From JACQID01 sp035289125 (GTDB lineage Archaea > Aenigmatarchaeota > Aenigmatarchaeia > GW2011-AR5): 18,019 bases of DNA. Positions 6,961-14,173 of the stretch are shown in pieces. The notes under the pieces were generated by a model, which was not told the origin of the DNA, made no database searches, and saw only the letters and a program-made list of their open reading frames with translations. The stretch covers positions 1 to 18,019 of the forward strand of contig DATDXW010000028.1 of assembly GCA_035289125.1 (NCBI GenBank), given 5' to 3'. Each line of letters opens with the position of its first letter. Position 1 is the first letter of the stretch. The position numbers and the translations under genes were made by a program.

Positions 6961-8103
6961 TCACGCCGCGTAGAACAGTATGACCGGTATCATTAGTGAA
7001 GACATCATGAGCCCGCGCTTTGCGCCGGCTTTGATTGCGTAAACGCCCGTTGCCGCGGCAGCCGCGAGCGTGAGCAACCCATAGACACTGCAGAACAGGA
7101 AGGTAAGCAGCGCGATGAAAAAGATGATGAAGGGCGCGGCTTTCGGGAGAGCGGAAAAAGGAACGCGCTTTGCCATCCATAGCGCTATGAGGGACGCGCT
7201 TGCAGTGGCGGCAAGAGAAGCAAAAACGACGGCGAGAAGCGTTTCATTTGTTATGGTGCCTAACTGACCGATTGCAACGGCGACGCCGCTGCGAGCTTTT
7301 CCTATCATGGAAAGGGCTACGACGGACGTGATGATGTTTGTAGTGGATATGGCACCGCTCGCCGCAAGAAAGGCATGGTCGTCTTTTGACAACGAAAATA
7401 ACGATGCTATCTGCGAAGTGCCGACGCCCGGCAGGAAGCCGGACGTTATGCCTCCGGCTACGCCGGAGACGATGCCACGACTGACGCTGCGGGAAGAGAT
7501 AGCCGCGTCGGAGTGTTCGCGGCTATCTGGAGCGTTTTGCGCCAGCAGGGAAGGAATGCCGAAGAACCCCGACATCATCGGGAAAAGAATAAGAGTCCCG
7601 TCCACAGGAAGGCGTAGCGAAAGGATGCCGATGGTTGCGGCAAGCGCGAAAACAATGAAGCCCGGAAGGCGCTCGCCAATGAGCATGTACACCGCTATCG
7701 CGGCAACGAGCATATGCGTATAGGGCGCAACGATCGCGATAACGGCAGGTATCGTATAGTAAAGTACGGGAATAAGCAGTACGAGAAGAGCGGCAGCCGC
7801 GACGCACCCGCTTACTGCCAGTTTTATCGCGTCATAACCTTGCCCTTTTAGCAGCATCCTATGGCCCGGTAGAGCAGCAAGCGCGTTGTCATCGGGAGCG
7901 CCCATAAAAATGGAAGGCAGGAAGTTTGCTACGCTGTTTGCAACGCCGAGTGCCGCCAGAAAGACGGACGTAGTCATAGGCTCGGCGAGCGCGGCTATCG
8001 CCGGAACGAAGAGTACTATCATGTTCGGATGGACGCCGGGTATGATGCCGGCTACTATTCCGGCGAGGATGCCCAGCGCAAGCGCGGCGAACAGCTCAAG
8101 CAT
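6961..8103 (-). CDS. TctA-like (COG1784/DUF112) membrane permease
   Basis: A 380-residue multi-pass membrane protein of about ten helices, hydrophobic almost throughout. Two halves carry related glycine-proline signatures, GIIPGVHPN (19-27) and GFLPGVGTS (222-230), as expected of the internally duplicated TctA family. A stretch GAPDDNALAALPGHRMLLKG (68-87) matches the conserved loop of the archaeal COG1784 branch. Bacterial TctA works with TctB and a periplasmic binding protein TctC to take up tricarboxylates. Neither partner is here, as is usual for the archaeal branch, and the substrate is unknown. The ATG at 8103 has a box A 25 nt upstream and faces the NAC gene across 30 bp. Confidence 0.87.
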   Translation of the reverse strand: MLELFAALALGILAGIVAGIIPGVHPNMIVLFVPAIAALAEPMTTSVFLAALGVANSVANFLPSIFMGAPDDNALAALPGHRMLLKGQGYDAIKLAVSGCVAAAALLVLLIPVLYYTIPAVIAIVAPYTHMLVAAIAVYMLIGERLPGFIVFALAATIGILSLRLPVDGTLILFPMMSGFFGIPSLLAQNAPDSREHSDAAISSRSVSRGIVSGVAGGITSGFLPGVGTSQIASLFSLSKDDHAFLAASGAISTTNIITSVVALSMIGKARSGVAVAIGQLGTITNETLLAVVFASLAATASASLIALWMAKRVPFSALPKAAPFIIFFIALLTFLFCSVYGLLTLAAAAATGVYAIKAGAKRGLMMSSLMIPVILFYAA

Positions 8104-8133
8104 ATTTTTATATGTTCCCGTGGAATTAAACTC
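8104..8133. promoter_or_regulatory. Shared divergent leaderless promoter (permease / NAC)
   Basis: The whole 30-bp spacer between two start codons. Plus-strand box A TTTTTATAT (8105-8113) is centred 25 nt before the NAC ATG at 8134. Minus-strand box A GTTTAATT (plus 8124-8131) is centred 25 nt before the permease ATG at 8103. Each box abuts the opposite transcript's start point, so complexes for the two genes should exclude each other. Confidence 0.65.
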
Positions 8134-8454
8134 ATGATGCCAGTAGACGGAAAGAAGCTCCAGCAGATGATGAAGAAGCTTAACATGGATATGCGCCAGC
8201 TGGAAGCGGAGGAAGTGGTAATCAAGCTAAAAGACAGCGAGATAGTGATAAGCGACCCGGAGATAATGATAACGAACATGATGGGGCGTGAAGTGTATCA
8301 AATCACGGGCTCTGCTTCTGAACGGAAAGGCGTGAATCAGGAAGACGTGAAGATGGTAATGGCGCGGACTGGCGAAAACGAAGAAGTAGTGGCGAAGAAG
8401 CTGAAAGAACTTAATAACGATTTGGCGCGGGCGATAAGCGAACTGAAGCGTTAA
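8134..8454 (+). CDS. nac: Nascent polypeptide-associated complex protein (archaeal NAC)
   Basis: 106 residues from the ATG at 8134 (a second ATG follows at once). Residues about 1-65 form the NAC domain with its basic ribosome-contact start (GKKLQQMMKKLNMDMRQL), then AEEVVIKLKDSEIVISDPEI and the strand GREVYQITG. Residues about 70-106 are a UBA domain (EDVKMVMARTGENEE...LNNDLARAISELK). Archaeal NAC is a homodimer that binds the ribosome exit and shields new chains. Longer frames upstream (to 8029) run through the promoter and the opposite gene and are not credible. The spacing from box A predicts a leaderless message. The stop codon overlaps that of the convergent purF gene. Confidence 0.95.
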   Translation: MMPVDGKKLQQMMKKLNMDMRQLEAEEVVIKLKDSEIVISDPEIMITNMMGREVYQITGSASERKGVNQEDVKMVMARTGENEEVVAKKLKELNNDLARAISELKR

Positions 8455-8457
8455 CGC
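8448..8457. repeat. 10-bp perfect palindrome holding both convergent stop codons
   Basis: GCGTTAACGC. The plus-strand TAA of NAC (8452-8454) and the minus-strand TAA of purF (plus 8451-8453) overlap within it, so the two genes end in each other with four shared bases. No room remains for separate terminators. Confidence 0.8.
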
Positions 8458-9854
8458 GTTGATGCCACACACGCAAGACATAAATTATTTCTTGTTATTC
8501 CATGATTCTCGAACACATCCACGAGCCCGTCAACGGACAGAAAATCCACGCGTTCTATTCCCAGTTCTCTGGCTATGGCGTCAGGGTTTCTTCCCACACG
8601 TTGCGTCACAAAATTGTCGGTAGGCGGCATATCGATGCCGTGCTCGCAGCCAAGCGCCACGCCATCTTCGTTGCCGCCTATCATCGGAGTATAGAGAACG
8701 AGCTGTTTCATCTCAAAGCCGCGCGCCCTTGCTTTTCTGGCAGCTTCGGGGGAATTCCCGCCCCGTACAACACTGTCGTCTACGGCCACGAAGCACCTGC
8801 CGTGTTTTTTCGGGTCCATATCCGGATTCACGAACAAGTTCGCTTTGATGGCAGCCTGCCTCATCGCAGCATCGGGATACATGAATGCGCGGTCGCCATT
8901 TAATTTGTAGAACAACTCCTCTCTTCTTCCATCCGCCGCAAAGGCGTATGCCTGCACAGCGTCTATGGGAGCATTGGGTATATGGGTTATGAAATCTATG
9001 CCGTCCATAGGAGGATGTTCCATGAATGCCCGCGCACCCAATTCCCTGCGCAATTGCCTCACGTCCACGCCCTGCCTGCGCAACGTTTCCCACAGATGCG
9101 ACGGGCGCATGGCGAGGTATGCGGCTTCAAAAAAACAAAGTTGCAGTTCCGGCGGGACGACTTGCTTTGAGTCCACGTGATTGGAATATACCGTAACCAT
9201 CTCGCCGGGCTTCACTTCGCGTATAGGCTTGCCTCCTATTATTTCGATGGAACGGTCTTCAGACGCCAACACATACATGCCGTTTCTATCAACACCGAGC
9301 CACAGCGGGCGCCTCCCGAACCTGTCCCTGTACGCCGTTACGCCGCGCTCGCCGGCCTTCGCCGTTATCACGGAATAAGACGACGGCACTGTTTGCAAAA
9401 CATATTCCGGTCCGTGCTCATGGTGAAGCATCAGCAACCCTTCCGTGTCGCACCCCGTTTTTAATTCTTCGGAGTTGATGCTGCCAACGGTGCCATTATG
9501 AACCATAGCTGCAACAGCGCCGCGAGTGATATAATGATTAGCTTCGTGAATATCATGCCCCCCTATGGTATGAGGATGCGCGGCAAGAAGAAGGTCATGC
9601 CCGGCGCCTTTGGTCCTGTATCTTGTATGAACGAACAGAGGGTCGCCCGGGTTGTAATCAAGCAGCGTCACCAGTGCCTGCGGGTCTGCGATGTCGCTGT
9701 AACATCGCACTGCATTTATGCCGTTGCCTCCCAAAGTTCCATATCCTTCTGCATCTCTGCCGCGATGGCTCAGCCCTTTTCTTGCAAGTTCCACAGCGTC
9801 GCTTATGTCATAAACGAGCCCGACGCCGCAATTTTCTTTGATGAGCTCAGACAT
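8451..9854 (-). CDS. purF: Amidophosphoribosyltransferase (glutamine PRPP amidotransferase)
   Basis: A 467-residue PurF-type enzyme for the first committed step of purine synthesis: PRPP plus glutamine to phosphoribosylamine. Cys9 (NCGVGLVYD) would be the N-terminal nucleophile after removal of an 8-residue propeptide. Glutamine-site residues include R79 (HTRYRT), N120-G121 (VHNGT) and D136 (CDTEG). RDRFGRRPLWLG and EVKPGE are family landmarks. The PRPP loop is VDDSVVRGGNS (358-368), slightly changed from the usual VDDSIVRGTT. All four 4Fe-4S ligand positions of the Bacillus-type enzyme seem present: C240 (LCFFE), C403 (GCEHGID), C459 and C462 (CLAC). A loop between R79 and N120 is about 13 residues longer than in the E. 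coli enzyme and rich in histidine. No other purine gene is in the window. A minus-strand box A at about plus 9886-9894 predicts a leader of roughly 10 nt. Confidence 0.92.
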   Translation of the reverse strand: MSELIKENCGVGLVYDISDAVELARKGLSHRGRDAEGYGTLGGNGINAVRCYSDIADPQALVTLLDYNPGDPLFVHTRYRTKGAGHDLLLAAHPHTIGGHDIHEANHYITRGAVAAMVHNGTVGSINSEELKTGCDTEGLLMLHHEHGPEYVLQTVPSSYSVITAKAGERGVTAYRDRFGRRPLWLGVDRNGMYVLASEDRSIEIIGGKPIREVKPGEMVTVYSNHVDSKQVVPPELQLCFFEAAYLAMRPSHLWETLRRQGVDVRQLRRELGARAFMEHPPMDGIDFITHIPNAPIDAVQAYAFAADGRREELFYKLNGDRAFMYPDAAMRQAAIKANLFVNPDMDPKKHGRCFVAVDDSVVRGGNSPEAARKARARGFEMKQLVLYTPMIGGNEDGVALGCEHGIDMPPTDNFVTQRVGRNPDAIARELGIERVDFLSVDGLVDVFENHGITRNNLCLACVASTR

Positions 9855-9895
9855 TGATTAAACCGAATAATGGGTTGTCTCGAACTCTTATATTG

Positions 9896-11443
9896 CTACG
9901 CCTTCTCCATCTTCTTCAGAATCTCGCCGAAAGCGGGGCGGGTTATAAGGATGCCTATCAGCACGCCGATTATTGTCGTGATGGCGAAGCCGCGCAGATT
10001 TATCATTGCCAGCAGCGGCAGCATGGACGAGATGAGTATTCCGGCGGAGCCGAATATTATGAAGAACGCACGCTTAAGATGCTCAGCGAGCGTCAGCTCT
10101 TTTCGTCGCGAAGACTGGTCAATCATTATTATCTGGCTGTCCACGCCCGTTCCTATAGCAGCGATGATTCCGGCGAGCGCAGGCAGGTCCAGCGTCCATG
10201 AAAACGCGGCAGCGGCGCCCAGGATTATGAGAACTTCAGACAACGAAACAGCGAGCATGGGCAGGATGATTTTCGGGCGCCTGTAGCGCACAAGCACGAC
10301 GAAAGCCACGCCCGCCGCCGCGGCGACACCGGCGAGAAGGATGTCGTTTATGAACGCCCTGCCAAGAGTGGGAGAAACGTTGCTTACGCCTACTATTTCT
10401 ATAGACGTCGGCAGCGAACCGGAGCGCAGGATGCTGGAAATGCTGCGCTTCTCCTCAAGTGCGGCGTTGTACGAAGGAGCCATACCTGTTATTTCTATGC
10501 TCGTTGCCGCGTTACCGCGGAGCGATGATGCTATCTGGAAAGAGTTTATCAGCGTGTCATCGAGATACACGGCGATTTCACCCTGAAGGTAAGACGTGCC
10601 TGCGGCAAATGGCAAGTTCTTAGTCACCATTGCGAAATTATTCGCAGCCTTCGGCGACACCTGCAGTCCGAAGCTCCACTGGTAACCGTCCTGCAGGGAG
10701 CGGACGCCGGACCGCGCGGGGTCAAGGTACACGGCCTGCACGTCATCGCCGCTATACACCGTTGCTACGACATTGGCATCGCTACCCGTGATGTTGGCTA
10801 CAACAAGAGCCACGCCCGCAAGCGTGAAAGAGTCCCCGGGCTTGTAGCTTTTGTTGTCTATCGTAAGCGTGCCATTTATTGAAATAGGATAACTTTTGTC
10901 CAGTACTATCTCTCTCGTGAGCTTTAGTGGCACTTTCGCATCGAACTTGCCTTCCGCTTCAAGCAGCCGCCTTATTTCTTCTTCTGTCCCGCCGGCTATG
11001 GACACTTCGACGTAACTGGCGTCCTTAAAGTCTATGGTTCTGAACGTGGCTTCCCGAAGCCCGTAAAAATTGATTCGCTGCTGGAGAACAGGGACAACGT
11101 CCGCGGTCAGCGAAGCGTTCTTCGGCATGATTGTCGCAGAGACGCCGCCTGTTATGTCGAGTCCGAAATTCAGATTCGTTGACGGGCGTTCCTTGATTGT
11201 GAAAGGTAGCTGACCATTCGCTTCAACGTAGATGGAGCCACGCTGCGTGGCTAATTCAATGATGCCGGAATAATTGCCGTTGATATGTGGTGGCGCGCCG
11301 TTTATGGCATAAATCGCGTCGCCTACGGAAAGCCGCGGAGTCGATGACGTTTCCACGACGAAACCGCCGCTGGCGCCCATGAACAGATAAATGACGGACA
11401 GAGTCACTGCCACTACCAGTAAGCCTATTCTCCAGTTAGCCAT
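9896..11443 (-). CDS. secD: Protein-export membrane protein SecD
   Basis: 515 residues from the ATG at 11443, which overlaps the secF stop by 8 bases (ATGGCTAA); an in-frame TTG lies three codons upstream. It forms SecDF with SecF, the RND-type factor that uses the ion gradient to help translocation through SecYEG. Visible: TM1 about 3-23; a PDZ-like segment about 27-85 (LSVGDAIYAINGAPP); the DITGG motif (96-100) that starts the extracytoplasmic P1 domain; LQQRINFYGL; and a long external region. The final five helices include AGIIAAIGTGVDSQIIMIDQ, the conserved TM4 proton-path region with its aspartate. The order secF then secD is the archaeal one. Confidence 0.95.
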   Translation of the reverse strand: MANWRIGLLVVAVTLSVIYLFMGASGGFVVETSSTPRLSVGDAIYAINGAPPHINGNYSGIIELATQRGSIYVEANGQLPFTIKERPSTNLNFGLDITGGVSATIMPKNASLTADVVPVLQQRINFYGLREATFRTIDFKDASYVEVSIAGGTEEEIRRLLEAEGKFDAKVPLKLTREIVLDKSYPISINGTLTIDNKSYKPGDSFTLAGVALVVANITGSDANVVATVYSGDDVQAVYLDPARSGVRSLQDGYQWSFGLQVSPKAANNFAMVTKNLPFAAGTSYLQGEIAVYLDDTLINSFQIASSLRGNAATSIEITGMAPSYNAALEEKRSISSILRSGSLPTSIEIVGVSNVSPTLGRAFINDILLAGVAAAAGVAFVVLVRYRRPKIILPMLAVSLSEVLIILGAAAAFSWTLDLPALAGIIAAIGTGVDSQIIMIDQSSRRKELTLAEHLKRAFFIIFGSAGILISSMLPLLAMINLRGFAITTIIGVLIGILITRPAFGEILKKMEKA

Positions 11444-12242
11444 GTTTCTCAACCCACATGCGCAAAAGCCCGGCGTTCAGAAGCCATGTCACCGGAATGT
11501 CTATCACTATGCCTGTCATGAGAACCAGAGCTATCGTCTGGAGGACGGGAGAACCGGTGGAAACATACAGCGCCAGCAACGCGACAAAAGTCGTGCTCAC
11601 CATTGTAAGACCGGTTTTCATCGCCGAAGAGGCAGAGCCGCCAAACTTCAGAACGGACGACGTAAGAAGGACGTCCGTATCGATGGAATAGGCAACTATC
11701 AGCATCAGTGCTGCTATCATATGCAGCGAGAGCGGCACGCCCATCAGGCTCATCGCGGCCATGGTCCCTATCATGTCCACAATCGCGGACAAAATTACTA
11801 TTCCCGACGGCACTAAAGAGCGGAACATTACAAAGACTATAATCGACATGAGGAAGAAGGCGGTGAGAGTGGCTGCCTGTATCTGCTGCCAGAAGATTTC
11901 GCCTATTGCAGGCCCTATTGTTTGGTAAGCGATGTCGCCCTTGATGCCGGCTGTTTGTAGTGCAGCTATGGCGTTACGCTCTTCTGCTTCGTATGGAAGC
12001 GTGACGACTACGGTTGACGCGGCGCCCGTGTAAAGACGGACGTCCGCGTTAGGCAGCGTTACGTGGGCAATCGAGAAGGCTTCCCGGTCGCCGGCGAAGG
12101 AAAGGCGCTTTCCGCCCATGAGGTCAACATCCCGTTTCATCACGACGCCGGTTGACAATGCGTTGCCGGCCAGTATCGCTACCGAAGCCACGAGAATGAG
12201 CAGCGGCGTCAATGCAATAGCTTTCCAATGCTTTTCGAACAC
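11436..12242 (-). CDS. secF: Protein-export membrane protein SecF
   Basis: 268 residues beginning with a GTG at 12242; the next in-frame Met is after TM1, so GTG is the only sensible start. TM1 is about 9-26, followed by the DVDLMGGKRL motif (38-47) that opens the external domain. Five C-terminal helices follow (about 120-262), including IAALMLIVAYSIDTDVLLT (177-195), equivalent to the bacterial GYSxNDTVV region with acidic residues D188 and D190. It partners SecD, encoded by the next gene of the operon. A minus-strand box A (ATTAAAAC, plus 12263-12270) centred about 25 nt upstream predicts a leaderless message starting at the GTG. Confidence 0.94.
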   Translation of the reverse strand: MFEKHWKAIALTPLLILVASVAILAGNALSTGVVMKRDVDLMGGKRLSFAGDREAFSIAHVTLPNADVRLYTGAASTVVVTLPYEAEERNAIAALQTAGIKGDIAYQTIGPAIGEIFWQQIQAATLTAFFLMSIIVFVMFRSLVPSGIVILSAIVDMIGTMAAMSLMGVPLSLHMIAALMLIVAYSIDTDVLLTSSVLKFGGSASSAMKTGLTMVSTTFVALLALYVSTGSPVLQTIALVLMTGIVIDIPVTWLLNAGLLRMWVEKHG

Positions 12243-12284
12243 ATCCCAAATAACCCTTTTAAGTTTTAATGCGTTTCAATTGCC
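12243..12284. promoter_or_regulatory. Divergent leaderless promoters (secFD / geranylgeranyl reductase)
   Basis: A 42-bp spacer. Plus-strand box A CTTTTAAG (12256-12263) is 25 nt from the ATG at 12285. Minus-strand box A ATTAAAAC (plus 12263-12270) is about 25 nt from the GTG at 12242. The two elements touch back to back, so one TBP footprint covers both. Confidence 0.6.
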
Positions 12285-13370
12285 ATGTATGACGTCATTA
12301 TAGCCGGCGCGGGACCCGCAGGCGGCACGCTGGCTTCGCTGATAGACGGGGATGTGCTTGTGCTTGAGAAGGATAAGGAAGCGACGCTCAAAGACTCAGG
12401 GCTCGTGTCGGCACATTTTCGCGCGTTCGTGGACGACGACGCACTCATAGATAGCTACGTAAGCGAAATGGAGGCCGTTTCCCCCTCCGGGAAGACGTTT
12501 CTTCTCCGTTCGGATGAGCCTTACGCGATGCTCCTGAAGCGGAAACGGTTTTCCTATCGTCTTAGGATACAGGCGAAGGAGAACGCAACCGTGAAATACG
12601 AGCGGGTGCGGGGATTTCGTTGCCATGACGATGGTGTCATCGTGGAAACGTCTAAGAGTACGTATGAGGCGAAGATGATAGTCGGGTGCGACGGCACGCT
12701 TTCGGACGTGAGGAAGAGCATGGGCATAGCGCCGCCCGCGATGGTGCCCGGGCTGTTTGCAAGAACACGGCAGAAGCTAAAGCACGACAGGATAAAAGTG
12801 TTTTTCAACAAATTTTTCTCCCCGGATTTCTTTTCGTGGATAATACCGCAGGAGAATGAATACGGGACAATGACGTCCATACGCCCGAGAGACCACTTTA
12901 ATGATTTTAAGAAAACGATGAACTTGCCGGATGGCGAGTTGCATTCTTCGATGATACCCATGGGGACGACACGTTCTTATGGCGAGCGGGCGCTGCTCGT
13001 GGGCGAATCCTGCGGGCAGACGAAGCCGCTGACGGGCGGGGGTATAATATTCAGTATGCGCGCTGCGCGGATGGCGGCGCGCGTCATAAACGACGCGATT
13101 GCACGGAACAGGTTTGACGCGCCGTTCCTGTCGCGTTATCATACAGCATGGCGGAAAGAACTGCAGTGGGAAATAGCCAAGCAGCTTCTCCTTCGCAGAA
13201 TCTACAGGAAACTGTCAAATGCGGACATTGATAAGCTCTTCGCCGCGTTCGGCGAAGACATTGAAAAAATAAGAAGGTTTGACTACGACCATATCACTTC
13301 GTCCTGGTCCAAACTGCCGAAGAGGAAGATGCTCGCCTTTGCGTTACAAAACATGCACATGATTTTTTGA
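12285..13370 (+). CDS. Geranylgeranyl reductase family flavoprotein
   Basis: 361 residues. N-terminal FAD-binding Rossmann motif GAGPAGGTLA (8-17), a middle VGCDGTLSDVRK (133-144), and a second FAD motif VGESCGQTKPLTGGGI (239-254). FFSWIIP (182-188) fits the YxWxFP substrate-side signature of the geranylgeranyl reductase family. These enzymes saturate the isoprenoid chains of archaeal ether lipids or related polyprenols. Which substrate this one uses cannot be read from sequence, since archaea often carry several paralogues. The start is supported by box A spacing, and the gene ends 5 bp before the convergent dapB stop. Confidence 0.88.
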   Translation: MYDVIIAGAGPAGGTLASLIDGDVLVLEKDKEATLKDSGLVSAHFRAFVDDDALIDSYVSEMEAVSPSGKTFLLRSDEPYAMLLKRKRFSYRLRIQAKENATVKYERVRGFRCHDDGVIVETSKSTYEAKMIVGCDGTLSDVRKSMGIAPPAMVPGLFARTRQKLKHDRIKVFFNKFFSPDFFSWIIPQENEYGTMTSIRPRDHFNDFKKTMNLPDGELHSSMIPMGTTRSYGERALLVGESCGQTKPLTGGGIIFSMRAARMAARVINDAIARNRFDAPFLSRYHTAWRKELQWEIAKQLLLRRIYRKLSNADIDKLFAAFGEDIEKIRRFDYDHITSSWSKLPKRKMLAFALQNMHMIF

Positions 13371-13375
13371 GCGTC

Positions 13376-14173
13376 TTATCTGTTCCGCAGAACGTCTGCC
13401 ATACCGAACACTTCACCCCTTGAGCCTTCGTGCATTTTCCTGTTGAGGTATCTTATCGCATCCACGGCTCCGTCCGCATATGTCTGCCGCCCGTCTACTC
13501 TGGTATAGAAGCCTATGCCCATGCCGCCATTTGACAAGCCGACCCAATGATATGCGTGGCTGCCCAATGCGCCATCGGGTATGCCCAACTCGCGTTGCAT
13601 CGCCGGTTCACGCACGGATTCCATATCGTCAAACACAATGCCCAATTCTACAAGAATTTGCGCCCATGCACGACCCGTGCCGCTGGGGTCTTTCTTCGTC
13701 TGCTGATGGCTTTCCCTTATGTGCCCGCGGTAACCGGCAAACGCGCCGGGAAATTCGTGTGCGAGAACTTCAAGAGCAGCCGCCCAAGCCACGAGCTGCT
13801 TGCTCATGTTGGGCGCGATGACGGTGGAAACATGACTTGCACGGACTGTTTCTTCGGCTGCCGTCCTGTTTCCTATTGTGCCGCCGTAAACGAAAGGGAC
13901 TCCCACAGTTGCATATAAGCCAGCTTGCTTTGCCATGTCCGCCCGGCTGAAATCAACTGCCAGCAAATCTTGGTGCGTACTGAGCAATTCACGCAGGCAT
14001 GCCTCATGGTCGGCAGGACTTACGAGAAGTATCCCGTCGTACGGAGACTCCTTCGTGGTCGGGCCTGTCAGGGCGTATGGCAGCAATTTCATGTCTGGCT
14101 GTGCCCGGATGGCTTTCATCGCTTCTGTGGACATGCTTCCGGGCAGGCCCGACAACACGACTGGAATCGTCAT
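13376..14173 (-). CDS. dapB: 4-hydroxy-tetrahydrodipicolinate reductase, plant-like DapB
   Basis: 265 residues. It reduces the DapA product with NAD(P)H in the diaminopimelate/lysine branch. Visible: N-terminal dinucleotide loop GLPGSM (9-14, altered from the usual GxxGRMG), VDFSRAD (73-79), IAPNMSKQLV (119-128), and the catalytic segment ESHQQTKKDPSGT (154-166), in which H156 and K160 hold the spacing of the E. coli H159/K163 pair. The C-terminal half (SHAYHW, then YADGAVDAIRYLNRKM, FGMADVLR) resembles, from memory, the plant DHDPR2-type enzyme more than the classic bacterial form. The start overlaps the dapA stop by four bases (ATGA), so the two are co-translated. Confidence 0.88.
   Translation of the reverse strand: MTIPVVLSGLPGSMSTEAMKAIRAQPDMKLLPYALTGPTTKESPYDGILLVSPADHEACLRELLSTHQDLLAVDFSRADMAKQAGLYATVGVPFVYGGTIGNRTAAEETVRASHVSTVIAPNMSKQLVAWAAALEVLAHEFPGAFAGYRGHIRESHQQTKKDPSGTGRAWAQILVELGIVFDDMESVREPAMQRELGIPDGALGSHAYHWVGLSNGGMGIGFYTRVDGRQTYADGAVDAIRYLNRKMHEGSRGEVFGMADVLRNR

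Noticed and set aside
8029..8133. N-terminal extension of the NAC frame to 8029
   Set aside because: It runs through the permease 5' end and the divergent promoter; box A spacing and the family N-terminus fix the start at 8134.
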